Positions 46,537 through 55,550 are shown, counted from the stretch's first letter. The stretch is DNA of 64,000 bases from Williamsia limnetica (GCF_003217475.1 NZ_QJSP01000005.1:62001-126000); one strand, 5' to 3'. The notes: generated from the letters alone by a model not told the origin. Translations and numbers: made by a program.

Positions 46537-46611
46537 CCCTGAAAACCGGCAGATAGAGGGCCGCGGAGGGGTATATGCCCTCGATGGCGTCCTATTTGCC
46601 GGTTTTCAGGG
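46537..46611. repeat. 75-bp palindromic repeat, copy 2
   Basis: Perfect 15-bp terminal inverted arms (16 if flanking bases are included). It fits exactly between the DUF559 stop (46533) and the stop of the convergent amidohydrolase (46612), so it may also end transcription of both genes. Confidence 0.85.
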
Positions 46612-48132
46612 CTACATCGCCAAGTGGGTGACCCGGCCGGCGGCCACCGTCGCCGCAACGCCGATGTTCGTGAGCAGGTGCGCGGCTTCTGCGGTGCTGC
46701 CGGTCGACTTCAACGGGTTGTCGTCGACAAGGACAACGTCGCCCCGGCTGCCGACCCCAATCGTGCCCTGGCCGTCGGTACTGGCCGCGAGCGCTTGCTC
46801 GACGGTCAGCGACTCGGCTGGATTCCACGGGGCGTCGTCGCCGGTCGCACGGTGAACCGCGGCTGCCATCGCGACCCACGGATCGAGAGGTGACACCGGA
46901 GCATCGGATCCGAGCGCGAGTTCCACTCCACCGTCGAGCATCGATCGCAACGCAAAACAACGGTCGGCCCGGTCGGGCCAGCACTGATCGGTGACGTCGC
47001 GATCATCGAGGAGGTGAGCCGGTTGCACGCTGGCGCGGATTCCCAGCGCACGCATCCGGGCGATGTCTGCGAGGCGGATCAACTGCGCATGCTCGATGGA
47101 GCCGCGGGTTCCCGTCGAATCGAATGCGGTGAGCGCCTGATCGACGGCCGCGTCACCGATCGCGTGCAGTGCGATGTCGAAGCCGCCTCGGCGTCCGCGG
47201 GTGAGCAGGTCCTCGAGCTCGGGGAGGGTGTACACCCGCCGGCCCCGTGGTGATTCAAGTGCGTACCCATCGGCATACGGTTCACAGCAGTACGCCGTTC
47301 TGGTGTTGAGCGACCCGTCCGAAAAGATTTTCAGCGAGCCCTGGGTCAGCAACCCGTGGCCGGAGGGGAAGGTGGCACCAGTGCGTAAACCCGCGGCGAT
47401 GGCGTCATCGAGGTGTTCTGCATAGGTGACCGGGCGCACGCGCAACTGATCGATGCCGGCGTCGAAGCGCCGCGGCCAGTCGAGGTGGTTTGCGGCCATC
47501 TCGAAGTCGACCACCCCGACCACCCCGACTGCCGCGGCGTCGGCGACGGCGGCTCGGAGCATGAGGTCGGCGTCACCGCCTGCTGCAGTCAGCCGAGCGA
47601 CGGCCGGTTGCAGGTCGAACCACTCACTCTCGAGCAGCGGACCCGTCCGGGGCTCGACCCCAAGCAGCGCCAGTGCTTTGGAGTTCAACCAGCCGGTATG
47701 GATGTCGGCGCTGCCGAGGATCACCGGATGCGCACCGCTGACGGCGTCGAGTTCTGCGACGGTCGGCGCGGTCGGCCAGGTCGCAGGCCGGAATCCATAT
47801 CCGATGATCGCCCCGCCCTGCCAAGGGGCCGGCAGGCAGGCAACGTGGTCGGCGACGATCCGGGCCACCTCGGCGGCGCTGGCCGTACCGGAGACATCGA
47901 GCTTGGCCCTGGCCTGCGACCACGCGGTCAGGTGGACGTGCGCATCCCAGAGTCCCGGGATGGCCCAACGCCCGGCAGCGTCGAGCACATGGTCGTCGGA
48001 ACGGGGCCGCAGATCCCGGCCGATCTCGGCGACGATGCCGTTGTCGATCCTGATGTCGACGGGCGAGTCCGGCGCCGAGGCGGTCCTGACCGGCACGAGC
48101 CGGATGCCGCGTATGAAGGTCGATGTGGCCAC
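46612..48132 (-). CDS. Amidohydrolase, YtcJ-like (metal-dependent TIM barrel)
   Basis: 506 residues. N-terminal beta-sandwich then IPGLWDAHVHLTAW with the metal-binding HxH, later His in IALHAIGDAAVDQAL and SIEHAQLIRLADIARM, and Asp in LALGSDAPVSPLDPW. This is the YtcJ/amidohydrolase-3 group, hydrolysing amides or related C-N bonds of unknown substrates. The stop touches the palindromic repeat. Divergent from the acyl-CoA synthetase. Confidence 0.85.
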   Translation of the reverse strand: MATSTFIRGIRLVPVRTASAPDSPVDIRIDNGIVAEIGRDLRPRSDDHVLDAAGRWAIPGLWDAHVHLTAWSQARAKLDVSGTASAAEVARIVADHVACLPAPWQGGAIIGYGFRPATWPTAPTVAELDAVSGAHPVILGSADIHTGWLNSKALALLGVEPRTGPLLESEWFDLQPAVARLTAAGGDADLMLRAAVADAAAVGVVGVVDFEMAANHLDWPRRFDAGIDQLRVRPVTYAEHLDDAIAAGLRTGATFPSGHGLLTQGSLKIFSDGSLNTRTAYCCEPYADGYALESPRGRRVYTLPELEDLLTRGRRGGFDIALHAIGDAAVDQALTAFDSTGTRGSIEHAQLIRLADIARMRALGIRASVQPAHLLDDRDVTDQCWPDRADRCFALRSMLDGGVELALGSDAPVSPLDPWVAMAAAVHRATGDDAPWNPAESLTVEQALAASTDGQGTIGVGSRGDVVLVDDNPLKSTGSTAEAAHLLTNIGVAATVAAGRVTHLAM

Positions 48133-48232
48133 GGGTCATCACTTTCCAGTAGGCGAGGCCGGGGCGCAACGTGCCCGACATCTCACCGGCGGGTGGGCGT
48201 TCTTTGCCACCGAACAGCACCGACCGATACTA

Positions 48233-48250
48233 GGACTTCCTATAAAGTCC
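48233..48250. promoter_or_regulatory. Palindrome over the promoter of the acyl-CoA synthetase gene
   Basis: GGACTT and AAGTCC form perfect arms around CCTATA, five bases before the ATG at 48256. The inner TATAAA could be the -10 region, so the palindrome is a candidate repressor site on a very short leader. Confidence 0.55.
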
Positions 48251-48255
48251 GAGGT

Positions 48256-49779
48256 ATGAGCACATCGTCACGTGCCAGCACCGTCGATGGAGTCCTTCGA
48301 CGGTCTGCGGCAAAGTTCCCTGACCGGATTGCCCTCCGATTTGCTGATCGGATGTGGACGTATGCCGAACTCGACGCGGCGGTGACACGCGCCGCAGCAC
48401 ACCTGCTATCGCTCGGGTTCGTGGCGGGGGACCGGATAGCGGCATACGGGACGAACTCAGATGCCTACGTCGTGGGATTTCTCGCCTGTGCCCGTGGCGG
48501 TCTGGTCCACGTCCCCGTCAATTACGCATTGAAAGGTGGGGAACTGTCCTACCTGATCCAGAATTCCGGCAGTCGCGCGGTGCTGGTCGACCCCGCGCTG
48601 CGGGCGAACCTGACTGCAGTTGCGGGGGAGCTGGAGGTCGGGCAGGTCATCACGTTGCGTGACGAGCCGGGGTCACTCCTGGACGCGGTGTCAGGGGGTG
48701 AGATCCCGGTGGTGGCTGTCGACGTCGACGAGTCGGCTTTGGTGCAATTGCTCTATACCTCGGGAACCACGTCAAAGCCCAAGGGCGCGATGATGACCCA
48801 CGGTGCGATGGTCCACGAGTACGTATCGTCGGTGATTGCGTTGTCGTTCACCGAGAGCGACAACCCGCTCGTCGCGATGCCCCTGTACCACTCGGCGGGC
48901 ATGCATGTGTTCATGCTTCCGTACCTGTCGGTGGGTGCGACCGTGAGTCTGATGGAGACCCCGAACATCCCGGAAATCCTTCGTCGTATCGAAGACGAAA
49001 AGATCGGGTCACTCTTCCTCGCGCCTACGGTGTGGGTTCCGCTGGCCGGGCACCCCGACCTCGACACCAGAGATCTGTCGTCGCTGACGAAGGCACAGTA
49101 CGGGGCCTCGATCATGCCGGTGACGGTCCTCAACCGTTTGCGGGAGCGTTACCCGGCGATCGAGTTCTACAACTGTTTCGGACAGTCCGAAATCGGGCCA
49201 CTGGCAACAGTTCTGCAGCCGGAAGATCATGCCGACCGGCCCGCTTCCTGCGGCAAGGCGGTGTTCTTCGTCGAGACCCGCGTCGTCGACACCGACGGCA
49301 ACGACGTCCCCGACGGCACCGCCGGAGAGGTCCTCTACCGTTCGCCTCAGCTGTGCCAGGGATACTGGAACAATCCGGAAGCCACCGCGGAAGCGTTCCG
49401 CGACGGATGGTTTCACTCCGGGGATCTGGTCACCAGGGACGCCCAGGGTTACATCACTGTGGTCGACAGGATCAAGGACGTCATCAACACAGGCGGCATC
49501 CTCGTTGCCTCTCGCGAAGTTGAAGACGTGATCTACACACATCCAGGCGTGGCAGAGGTCGCGGTGGTCGGGACGCCGGACGAGAAATGGATCGAGGCGA
49601 TCACCGCGGTGGTCGTCCTTCGCCCTGATGCCGGCGAGGTGGCGGCCGAGGACCTGATCGCCCACGTCAAGGAGCAGATCGCGCCCTTCAAGGTGCCCAA
49701 ACGTGTTGTGTTCGTGGACGAGCTTCCTCGGAACCAGAGCGGAAAGCTGCTCAAACGAGAGTTGCGGGCGGAGTTGTAG
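48256..49779 (+). CDS. AMP-dependent acyl-CoA synthetase (FadD-like)
   Basis: 507 residues. AMP-binding motifs LLYTSGTTSKPKGAMMTH (about 171-188), NCFGQSEIGPLA, then the hinge region GYWNNPEATAEAFRDGWFHSGDL and DVINTGGILVASREVEDVI, ending NQSGKLLKREL with the catalytic Lys. Makes an acyl-CoA from a carboxylic acid through the acyl-adenylate. No phosphopantetheine or thioesterase domain. Chain length of the acid is not predictable. ATG 48256 has only GAGG one base away, which suggests a leaderless or very short-leader message. Confidence 0.88.
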   Translation: MSTSSRASTVDGVLRRSAAKFPDRIALRFADRMWTYAELDAAVTRAAAHLLSLGFVAGDRIAAYGTNSDAYVVGFLACARGGLVHVPVNYALKGGELSYLIQNSGSRAVLVDPALRANLTAVAGELEVGQVITLRDEPGSLLDAVSGGEIPVVAVDVDESALVQLLYTSGTTSKPKGAMMTHGAMVHEYVSSVIALSFTESDNPLVAMPLYHSAGMHVFMLPYLSVGATVSLMETPNIPEILRRIEDEKIGSLFLAPTVWVPLAGHPDLDTRDLSSLTKAQYGASIMPVTVLNRLRERYPAIEFYNCFGQSEIGPLATVLQPEDHADRPASCGKAVFFVETRVVDTDGNDVPDGTAGEVLYRSPQLCQGYWNNPEATAEAFRDGWFHSGDLVTRDAQGYITVVDRIKDVINTGGILVASREVEDVIYTHPGVAEVAVVGTPDEKWIEAITAVVVLRPDAGEVAAEDLIAHVKEQIAPFKVPKRVVFVDELPRNQSGKLLKRELRAEL

Positions 49780-49808
49780 GACAGTCGCGCGCGGCTAGGG
49801 TGGATGAC

Positions 49809-50294
49809 ATGGCCCGCACAGTTGCAACGAACACCGACGTCGACCTCGCTGCGCTGCTGGATTTCATCCGGCCGCGGCACAAGATGTTGCTCAGCACCGT
49901 GAGAAAGAACGGTGGACCCCAACTCTCACCAGTGACCGGTGGGGTCGACGACCAGGGACGCATCGTCATCTCCACGTACCCGGGACGCGCGAAGGCGAAC
50001 AACGCGAGCAGGGACGAGAATGTCAGCGTCTGCGTGGTGTCGGACGACTGGAACGGCGCCTGGGTGCAGGTCGATGGCACCGCCGAGGTCCTGAACATGC
50101 CGGAGGCCGAGGACGCGCTGGTCGACTACTTCCGGAGTATCTCCGGCGAGCATCCCGACTGGGACGAATATCGGGCAGCGATGCGGCTACAGAACAAGTC
50201 ATTGATTCGTATCACCCCCACCCGATGGGGTCCGCTCGCCACCGGCGGATTCCCGTCAGACATCGCCGCGAAGCTTGACTCGCAGGACAGCTAG
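49809..50294 (+). CDS. PPOX-class (F420/flavin-dependent) split-barrel oxidoreductase
   Basis: 161 residues from ATG 49809 (GTG 49800 possible; AGGGTGG lies six bases before the ATG). Split beta-barrel typical of the pyridoxamine-oxidase-like/F420 family: LLSTVRKNGGPQLSPVTGGV, IVISTYPGRAKANNASRDEN, VCVVSDDWNGAWVQVDGTAE and ITPTRWGPLATGGFP. Probably uses F420 or FMN. 29 bp after the acyl-CoA synthetase, so likely co-transcribed. Confidence 0.85.
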   Translation: MARTVATNTDVDLAALLDFIRPRHKMLLSTVRKNGGPQLSPVTGGVDDQGRIVISTYPGRAKANNASRDENVSVCVVSDDWNGAWVQVDGTAEVLNMPEAEDALVDYFRSISGEHPDWDEYRAAMRLQNKSLIRITPTRWGPLATGGFPSDIAAKLDSQDS

Positions 50295-51037
50295 CCAGGC
50301 GCGAGCGCGGTCAGCGGTGTACCGGGCACGTGAATCCAGCCCTCCCGCTCGGCCACGGACAGCTGCGCAGCATCGGGCAATACGGTCATTCCGAGAGCCG
50401 CAGCTCGCGCGATCAGTGCAGTGATCACGGCATCGAAAGCGTCGTCGCTGGAGGTGCACAGCGCACGATGTGGCCCGAAATCGAGCCAGGGTGCGAGGGC
50501 GCGCAGATCGTCGATCAACCGCGCGAGGACCTCGTAGTTCGTCTTCCCCTTGTACCTGTTGTGACTCAAGCCCCATGTCTTCAGTGCTGCAGCCGGATAC
50601 GCCTCGACCGCGGTTCCGGTCACCCTGCTGGAATCGAACTCGGGGCCATCGGCCCGGGCCAGTAGACGGACCGCCCTCAGCGCGACGTACGCAATGCGAT
50701 CGGCCGACACGCTCAGCGGAACCAAACCTGTTGTCGCACGAACCCATTCATCGGTCATCCTGCGGACGAAGCGGGTGACACCGGGCTCGGCGAACAGGTC
50801 GTTCTCGCTCGTGCTGTCGTGGCCGTGGTGTGCCGTCACGATGTCGACAAAGGCATCCGGCCAGCCGAGCGGTGCATCGATACCGACCCGGTCGGCCATC
50901 CGCAGTTCGGTCAGGATCATCTCATCGGTGACCGTGGTGCGTACATCGACGACCTTCGCGCCGGTAGAGGACCACTCGATCGTCGCCATTGCGGTGCGTT
51001 CAGGCTGCGAGGCGAGGTCGATACCGAGGGTGCGCAT
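50291..51037 (-). CDS. DUF429 family protein
   Basis: 248 residues. N-terminal TLGIDLASQPERTAMATIEW and DRVGIDAPLGWPDAF are the DUF429 marks, an RNase-H-like/actin-like fold with paired Asp residues. FVRRMTDEWVR and SSDDAFDAVITALIARAAAL follow, typical of the same family. The biochemical role is unknown. Three bases separate it from the upstream CMD gene, so the two form an operon. Confidence 0.8.
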   Translation of the reverse strand: MRTLGIDLASQPERTAMATIEWSSTGAKVVDVRTTVTDEMILTELRMADRVGIDAPLGWPDAFVDIVTAHHGHDSTSENDLFAEPGVTRFVRRMTDEWVRATTGLVPLSVSADRIAYVALRAVRLLARADGPEFDSSRVTGTAVEAYPAAALKTWGLSHNRYKGKTNYEVLARLIDDLRALAPWLDFGPHRALCTSSDDAFDAVITALIARAAALGMTVLPDAAQLSVAEREGWIHVPGTPLTALAPG

Positions 51038-51040
51038 CCG

Positions 51041-51448
51041 TCAGTCGGCGGGGGTGTTGTCGAAGACTTCCTGCACGATGCGCATGGCAGACATCGCCGC
51101 GGGTGCACCGCAGTACCCGCTGGTGTGGATGACGGCTTCGGTGATCTCTGTGCGAGACAGTCCATTTCGAAGTGCGCCGCGTACATGTCCGGCGAGTTCT
51201 TCATGTGCGCGCAGAGCGGTCAGCAGCCCGATGTTGAGCAGGCTGCGATCTCGGCGTTCGAGGCCGGGTCGGGTCCAGACGCCGCCCCAGACCAGGTCGG
51301 TGATGGCCGTCTGCACCGCCTCCGATTCGGTGCCCTGCGTGCGAGACAGGGCCCTGTCGACGAACTCGTCGCCCATCACCTCGCGGCGTACCCGGAGTCC
51401 GGGTTCATAGCGCGAAGGGTCTGTGTCGGTCGCGTCATCGGGAGTCAT
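51041..51448 (-). CDS. Carboxymuconolactone decarboxylase (PcaC-like) family protein
   Basis: 135 residues from ATG 51448. Helical core YEPGLRVRREVMGDEFVDRA, then WGGVWTRPGLERRDRSLLNI, then ALRNGLSRTEITEAVIHTSG and YCGAPAAMSAMRIVQEVF. This is the 4-carboxymuconolactone decarboxylase pattern without the CxxC of AhpD, so decarboxylase-like rather than peroxidase. No other beta-ketoadipate genes are adjacent. Heads a two-gene unit with DUF429. Confidence 0.85.
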   Translation of the reverse strand: MTPDDATDTDPSRYEPGLRVRREVMGDEFVDRALSRTQGTESEAVQTAITDLVWGGVWTRPGLERRDRSLLNIGLLTALRAHEELAGHVRGALRNGLSRTEITEAVIHTSGYCGAPAAMSAMRIVQEVFDNTPAD

Positions 51449-51479
51449 GCTGTCGATCCTTCCACGGTGTGCTGCCGCT

Positions 51480-52718
51480 TCACGGACGCACACCGACGTA
51501 CACGCCCTGAGGCCGGAACCGGAGCCGTGGCTCCTGGTATTCCTCCAGCGCATGGGCCACCCAACCGGCGATGCGGGCCAGCGCGAAGATGGTCTCGGCG
51601 GCGTCCGGACCCATCTCGTAACGCAAGGCCAGCGCAGCCAGCGCCATGTCCGAGTTCATGAAACCCCCGACCGTGCGGGCCAGTTGCGGACGTAGCCCAT
51701 CCAGTGCACCCAGCACCGCTCGATCGCCACCGGTTGCCGATTCGAGCAACTCGAACAGAGCATCCGCGCGGGGATCTCGATGCTGATAAACGACGTGGCC
51801 GCAACCGGGAACCGGTAGTCCGGCGGCCGTGTACGAGGCGAGTGCTCCCACTGGATCGTCGAGCGCAGCGGTGAGGAATCGGTAGGCCTGCGTCGTCGCG
51901 CCACCGTGCAGCGTGCCGTCGAGGGCGCCGAGACCGGCGCTGATCACCGAGTAGATGCTTCCGCGTGCACTTGCCGCCACTCTGGCGGCGATCGTACCGG
52001 CGGACAGATCGTGATCGGCGAGAAGTACCAGAGCGGCATCGAGGACCCGGACACGGCGGGAGTTGGCCGGAACGTGTGTCAGCCGCGGCCAGAGCTGCGC
52101 GGCAAAGGTGTTGACCCGTACCGGACGATCACTGAGAAGTGGAAGAGCTCGGAGGGTGTTGGCGTAGATGTCGCGGGTGCGGGCTGCGACGTCCACCGAT
52201 GCGTTTTCGTGGCGGAACCTGTCACGGGAGCCGAGAACATCGACCACGAGGCGGATGACATCGATGCGACGATCTTGTGCTCGGCACAGGCCTTCGATCT
52301 GCCGAAAGGTGCGGTCCGGCAACAACTGCGGCCCACGCTCCGGTCGCACGTCCCACAGCAGTTCCGTCACCTGCTCGAAGTCACATGCAGCGGTGAGGGC
52401 GGTGGCGTCCTGGCCGCGGTAATAGAGGTGGTCGTCGTCGATGAGTGTGATGTGAGTACGGATTCGCTCGACCATGCCGGCCGGTGGCCTGCTCACCGAG
52501 CGCCGCGTGAGGGCTTCGACATCGTCGACGAGGAAGACGCTTCCACGTACGCCGTCGATCCGCCCGCTGGTGAGCTGGCCGCGGCTGACGTAGGCGTACA
52601 CCGTCTGAGGTTTGACTCCGAGCATGCGGCACACCTGAGCGGTGGTCAGGTAGTCGCGGCCGTCGTGGCGAAGCGGTGTGGTGGGGCCGCGTCGGCGCCG
52701 GGCGGATGTACCGGGCAT
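51480..52718 (-). CDS. Citrate-synthase-family protein with N-terminal helix-turn-helix
   Basis: 412 residues from ATG 52718, directly after GGAGGAG; the longer frame runs into the divergent gene. The N-terminal MerR/excisionase-type HTH (DYLTTAQVCRMLGVKPQTVYAYVSRG, about 20-80) is fused to a citrate-synthase fold. The conserved His blocks are GTLHGGATTQA and GCGHVVYQHRDPRADAL, and the protein ends with FALARIAGWVAHALEEYQE. The fold usually makes citrate or 2-methylcitrate; the HTH suggests a DNA-binding, metabolite-sensing role. Divergent from a second citrate synthase paralogue. Confidence 0.85.
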   Translation of the reverse strand: MPGTSARRRRGPTTPLRHDGRDYLTTAQVCRMLGVKPQTVYAYVSRGQLTSGRIDGVRGSVFLVDDVEALTRRSVSRPPAGMVERIRTHITLIDDDHLYYRGQDATALTAACDFEQVTELLWDVRPERGPQLLPDRTFRQIEGLCRAQDRRIDVIRLVVDVLGSRDRFRHENASVDVAARTRDIYANTLRALPLLSDRPVRVNTFAAQLWPRLTHVPANSRRVRVLDAALVLLADHDLSAGTIAARVAASARGSIYSVISAGLGALDGTLHGGATTQAYRFLTAALDDPVGALASYTAAGLPVPGCGHVVYQHRDPRADALFELLESATGGDRAVLGALDGLRPQLARTVGGFMNSDMALAALALRYEMGPDAAETIFALARIAGWVAHALEEYQEPRLRFRPQGVYVGVRP

Positions 52719-52730
52719 CTCTCCTCCATG

Positions 52731-52753
52731 AACATTGATTTGATCAACATTGA
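52731..52753. promoter_or_regulatory. Repeated AACATTGA in the divergent citrate-synthase promoter
   Basis: AACATTGA at 52731-52738 and 52746-52753 (15-bp period) flank the palindrome TTGATCAA (around 52739-52747). The 99-bp divergent promoter is more AT-rich than the surroundings and is a natural target for the HTH-citrate synthase. Confidence 0.45.
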
Positions 52754-52817
52754 CATACATCTGACCGAGGGTCGAATGTGACTGTAGGACAGGGTCGAAA
52801 CAGTGATCGGAGAAACA

Positions 52818-53942
52818 ATGTCGATGATGGTGGCACCACCGGGTTTGAGCAACGTCGTGGTGGCGGATACGAAGGTCGGAGACGTCAACGGAGACGAGGG
52901 CTTCTACCAGTACCGGCAGTACTCGGCCATAGATCTCGCGACCAGCCGGAGTTTCGAGGAAGTGTGGCATCTCTTCGTCCACGGCAGGCTTCCCGACCCC
53001 GGCGAACTGGCCGACTTTCGTGACACGGTCAGAGCGCTACGCACCATCCCGCCCGAGCTGACCCCGCTGTTGCGGACGGTGGCCCTGGCCGGAGGTGAAC
53101 GCCAGCTGCTCGCCGGATTGCGAACAATGTTGTCGGCCACCGCGCTCACGCGCCGCAGCCTGCCCATGTGGGATGCGGGCCCGGAGCAACGGATCGCCGA
53201 CGCGCTGGCCGTCGCGGCCGTCACGCCGACTATTCTTTCTGCGCTGCATCGTATACGCACCGGCAACGATCCGCTCGCGCCCCGCGAGGATCTCTCGACC
53301 GCGGAGAACTGGCTCTACTGCCTGTCGGGCAACGAGCCCGAGCCCCGGGCTGCGCGAGCCATCGAGCAGTACATGATCGCGACGATCGACCACGGCTTCA
53401 ACGCCTCTACCTTCACCGGCAGGGTAATCGCCTCGACTGGTGCCGACGTGGTTTCGGCTGTCTGTGGTGCGCTCGGGGCGTTCTCCGGTCCGTTGCACGG
53501 TGGGGCTCCGGATCGGGCGCTCGATGCCCTCGACGAGATCTCCGGGGTCGGTGATGCCGCAATCTGGGCCAAGAATCAACTGTCGCAGCGAAGCCGAATC
53601 ATGGGCTTCGGACATGCTGTGTACCGAACCACTGATCCTCGGTCGGACATGTTGCGCGACATCGCCATCGGTTTGGGTGGACCATTGGTCGAGTTCGCGG
53701 TGCAAGTGGAGAAAGACGTGGTCGCCGTACTGGCCGAGGCCTACCCGGATCGCAATCTGTACGCCAACGTCGAGTTCTATGCAGGTGTTGTGATGGATCG
53801 CTGTGGGGTGCCGCGGACGATGTTCACCCCGACGTTCGCGGTCAGCCGAGTGGTCGGTTGGTGCGCGAACATCCTGGAGCAGGCCGAGGACCGGAAGATC
53901 ATCCGGCCCAGTGCCCGGTACGTCGGCCCGCCCGTGATGTGA
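52818..53942 (+). CDS. Citrate synthase family protein (citrate/2-methylcitrate synthase type)
   Basis: 374 residues from ATG 52818, with GGAG five bases upstream. Conserved active-site blocks: GPLHGGAPDRAL (His), GFGHAVYRTTDPRSDML (His), and ANVEFYAGVVMDRCGVPRTM near the catalytic Asp, with GWCANILEQAEDRKIIRPSA near the end. Length fits the short bacterial type. Condenses acetyl- or propionyl-CoA with oxaloacetate; which acyl-CoA is not clear. No prpB or prpD alongside. Controlled with the HTH-fused paralogue by their common promoter. Confidence 0.85.
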   Translation: MSMMVAPPGLSNVVVADTKVGDVNGDEGFYQYRQYSAIDLATSRSFEEVWHLFVHGRLPDPGELADFRDTVRALRTIPPELTPLLRTVALAGGERQLLAGLRTMLSATALTRRSLPMWDAGPEQRIADALAVAAVTPTILSALHRIRTGNDPLAPREDLSTAENWLYCLSGNEPEPRAARAIEQYMIATIDHGFNASTFTGRVIASTGADVVSAVCGALGAFSGPLHGGAPDRALDALDEISGVGDAAIWAKNQLSQRSRIMGFGHAVYRTTDPRSDMLRDIAIGLGGPLVEFAVQVEKDVVAVLAEAYPDRNLYANVEFYAGVVMDRCGVPRTMFTPTFAVSRVVGWCANILEQAEDRKIIRPSARYVGPPVM

Positions 53943-53955
53943 GCGCACGCGCCTT

Positions 53956-54393
53956 TCAGCTGTGGTGGAGGGGGAGGATCGAACGGACAGTCGCACTGCG
54001 CAGCCACAGTCCGGCCCAGACGATGGCGCCGGCGAGGATCGGCATGAATACGCCTGCGGCGAAAGACTCCTCTGAGACCATGAGAGCGGTCACCGCTCCT
54101 CCGAAGTAGCCGGTCAGCAGCACAGCGCCGAGGATCGCGGTACGCGGAAACAAATACAGGGCAAGGCATCCCAGGAGTACCAGTCCCATGGCGAGGATGT
54201 CGCCATCGGTGAAGCCGAGGTCGTAGGACGCATCTTTGACGCCTTGCGGCATGAGGATGTGTGAGACGGCGTCGACGAGAAGTAGCGCACTGATGATTCC
54301 GGTGACGATCCATCCGGCCAGGTGTGCCCGACGGCTGATCGCAGGGGCTGAAGTCGGTGCGGCGGTTGCTTCGTGGTTGGCGGCGGTGGTCAT
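53956..54393 (-). CDS. DoxX-like four-helix membrane protein
   Basis: 145 residues. Four helices: WIVTGIISALLLVDAVSHIL, AMGLVLLGCLALYLFPRTAI, GAVLLTGYFGGAVTALMV and FMPILAGAIVWAGLWLRSAT. LFPRTAILGAVLLTGYFGGA is the DoxX_2 signature. AAAGGAG is present before the ATG. Function of the group is unknown; some members couple to redox or thiol stress. Separated from the convergent citrate synthase by 13 bp. Confidence 0.8.
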   Translation of the reverse strand: MTTAANHEATAAPTSAPAISRRAHLAGWIVTGIISALLLVDAVSHILMPQGVKDASYDLGFTDGDILAMGLVLLGCLALYLFPRTAILGAVLLTGYFGGAVTALMVSEESFAAGVFMPILAGAIVWAGLWLRSATVRSILPLHHS

Positions 54394-54489
54394 GATCGCT
54401 CCTTTGTCGATGGTGTTGTCAATGGAGACCAGCGACCGCGAGAAAACTCATCGGCGTCGCGACTACCTCGGGACGCTCTACTGAAAAGC

Positions 54490-55443
54490 TCAACCGGTGA
54501 AGGGCAGGGCCAGTTCGCACGGCACCGCGCGGGGATGTTCGGGGTCGAGAGCGTTGAGCACGAACGTGGCGGCTCGCCGTGATCCGGCGATGCCTGCGTG
54601 TTCGGAGTAGTCCTGCGAACAACCGTCCTGCACCACGATGTTGGTGGAGTTCGCGGCCCGCAGGGATCCGCTGGTGTACGGAACGATGAGCTCGTCGAAG
54701 CGGGTCATGATGTTGGTGTAGGTGATGTCGGGATCGAGAATGCCCCCGGCCTGCAGCCTCTTCATCATGTCGGACCCTTTGGACATCTGGAGGCAGGCTC
54801 CACAGAGAAGTCCGATGGTGTCCTGCTGAAATTGTTCGATACCGAGGGCTTGCGCGTAGGTGGTCAGTTCACCGGCTGCCGCGACGTTGGTGCCGTTCCA
54901 CAGCGGCGCCAGCGAGACGTACTTGTCGACCTTGTCGGCGCCGCCGAGGAACTTGATCCAGTACGTCGGCATCAGGGTGCCCTGCGAGTGGCCGACGATG
55001 TTCACCTTTTTGGCGCCAGTGGCCTTCCGGACCCGATCCACGAACGCAGACAGTTCTGCGGCGCTCTTCTCGATGGGGCCGAAGCCGCCGATCGCGCTGA
55101 TCGGCCACGGGGCGCCGGGAATCGTTCCGTAGTTGAGGGCGTAGACGCAGTAGCCGTTGTTGGCGAGCAGTGGGACGTAGGTGCCCCAGTTGGTCTGGGC
55201 GCCGCCGCCGGTGCCGTGCACCAGGACCACCGGCTCCGGGTGCTCTGGCGAGGGTTTGCAATTCCAGTCGTTTGCGCCGGGCAGCGAGCCACCCGGGGTC
55301 GCGAGTTCGTTCGGGATACCGGCAAAGAAGTTGTAGGTCACGGGGAGCGGATCTTTGGCGGATGCGGGCCCGGTGCCGAGGACGGTTCCGACACACAAAA
55401 GCAGCGAAGCGATCACCGCCCCGACCGCTCGCGCCTGCCGCAT
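54490..55443 (-). CDS. Secreted lipase/esterase (Lipase_2, EstA/EstB type)
   Basis: 317 residues from ATG 55443 (longer in-frame start at 55488 would spoil the signal peptide). A signal sequence (RQARAVGAVIASLLLCVGTV, cleavage after GPASA) precedes a hydrolase fold with VVLVHGTGGGAQTNWGTYVP (oxyanion), GHSQGTLMPTYW (nucleophile Ser), an Asp and the final His in SQDYSEHAGIAG. Several Cys residues suggest disulfides in the mature form. Class 2 lipases release fatty acids from glycerides or esters outside the cell. Confidence 0.88.
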   Translation of the reverse strand: MRQARAVGAVIASLLLCVGTVLGTGPASAKDPLPVTYNFFAGIPNELATPGGSLPGANDWNCKPSPEHPEPVVLVHGTGGGAQTNWGTYVPLLANNGYCVYALNYGTIPGAPWPISAIGGFGPIEKSAAELSAFVDRVRKATGAKKVNIVGHSQGTLMPTYWIKFLGGADKVDKYVSLAPLWNGTNVAAAGELTTYAQALGIEQFQQDTIGLLCGACLQMSKGSDMMKRLQAGGILDPDITYTNIMTRFDELIVPYTSGSLRAANSTNIVVQDGCSQDYSEHAGIAGSRRAATFVLNALDPEHPRAVPCELALPFTG

Positions 55444-55550
55444 CCTGCTCCCGCCGATGTACCCGGAACTGATTACTACCGCCTGCAAATTAGCCTGAGC
55501 CCGAATCCCCGCGCCACGGATTCGCGGATTCGACCCCTAACCGTGACCGG

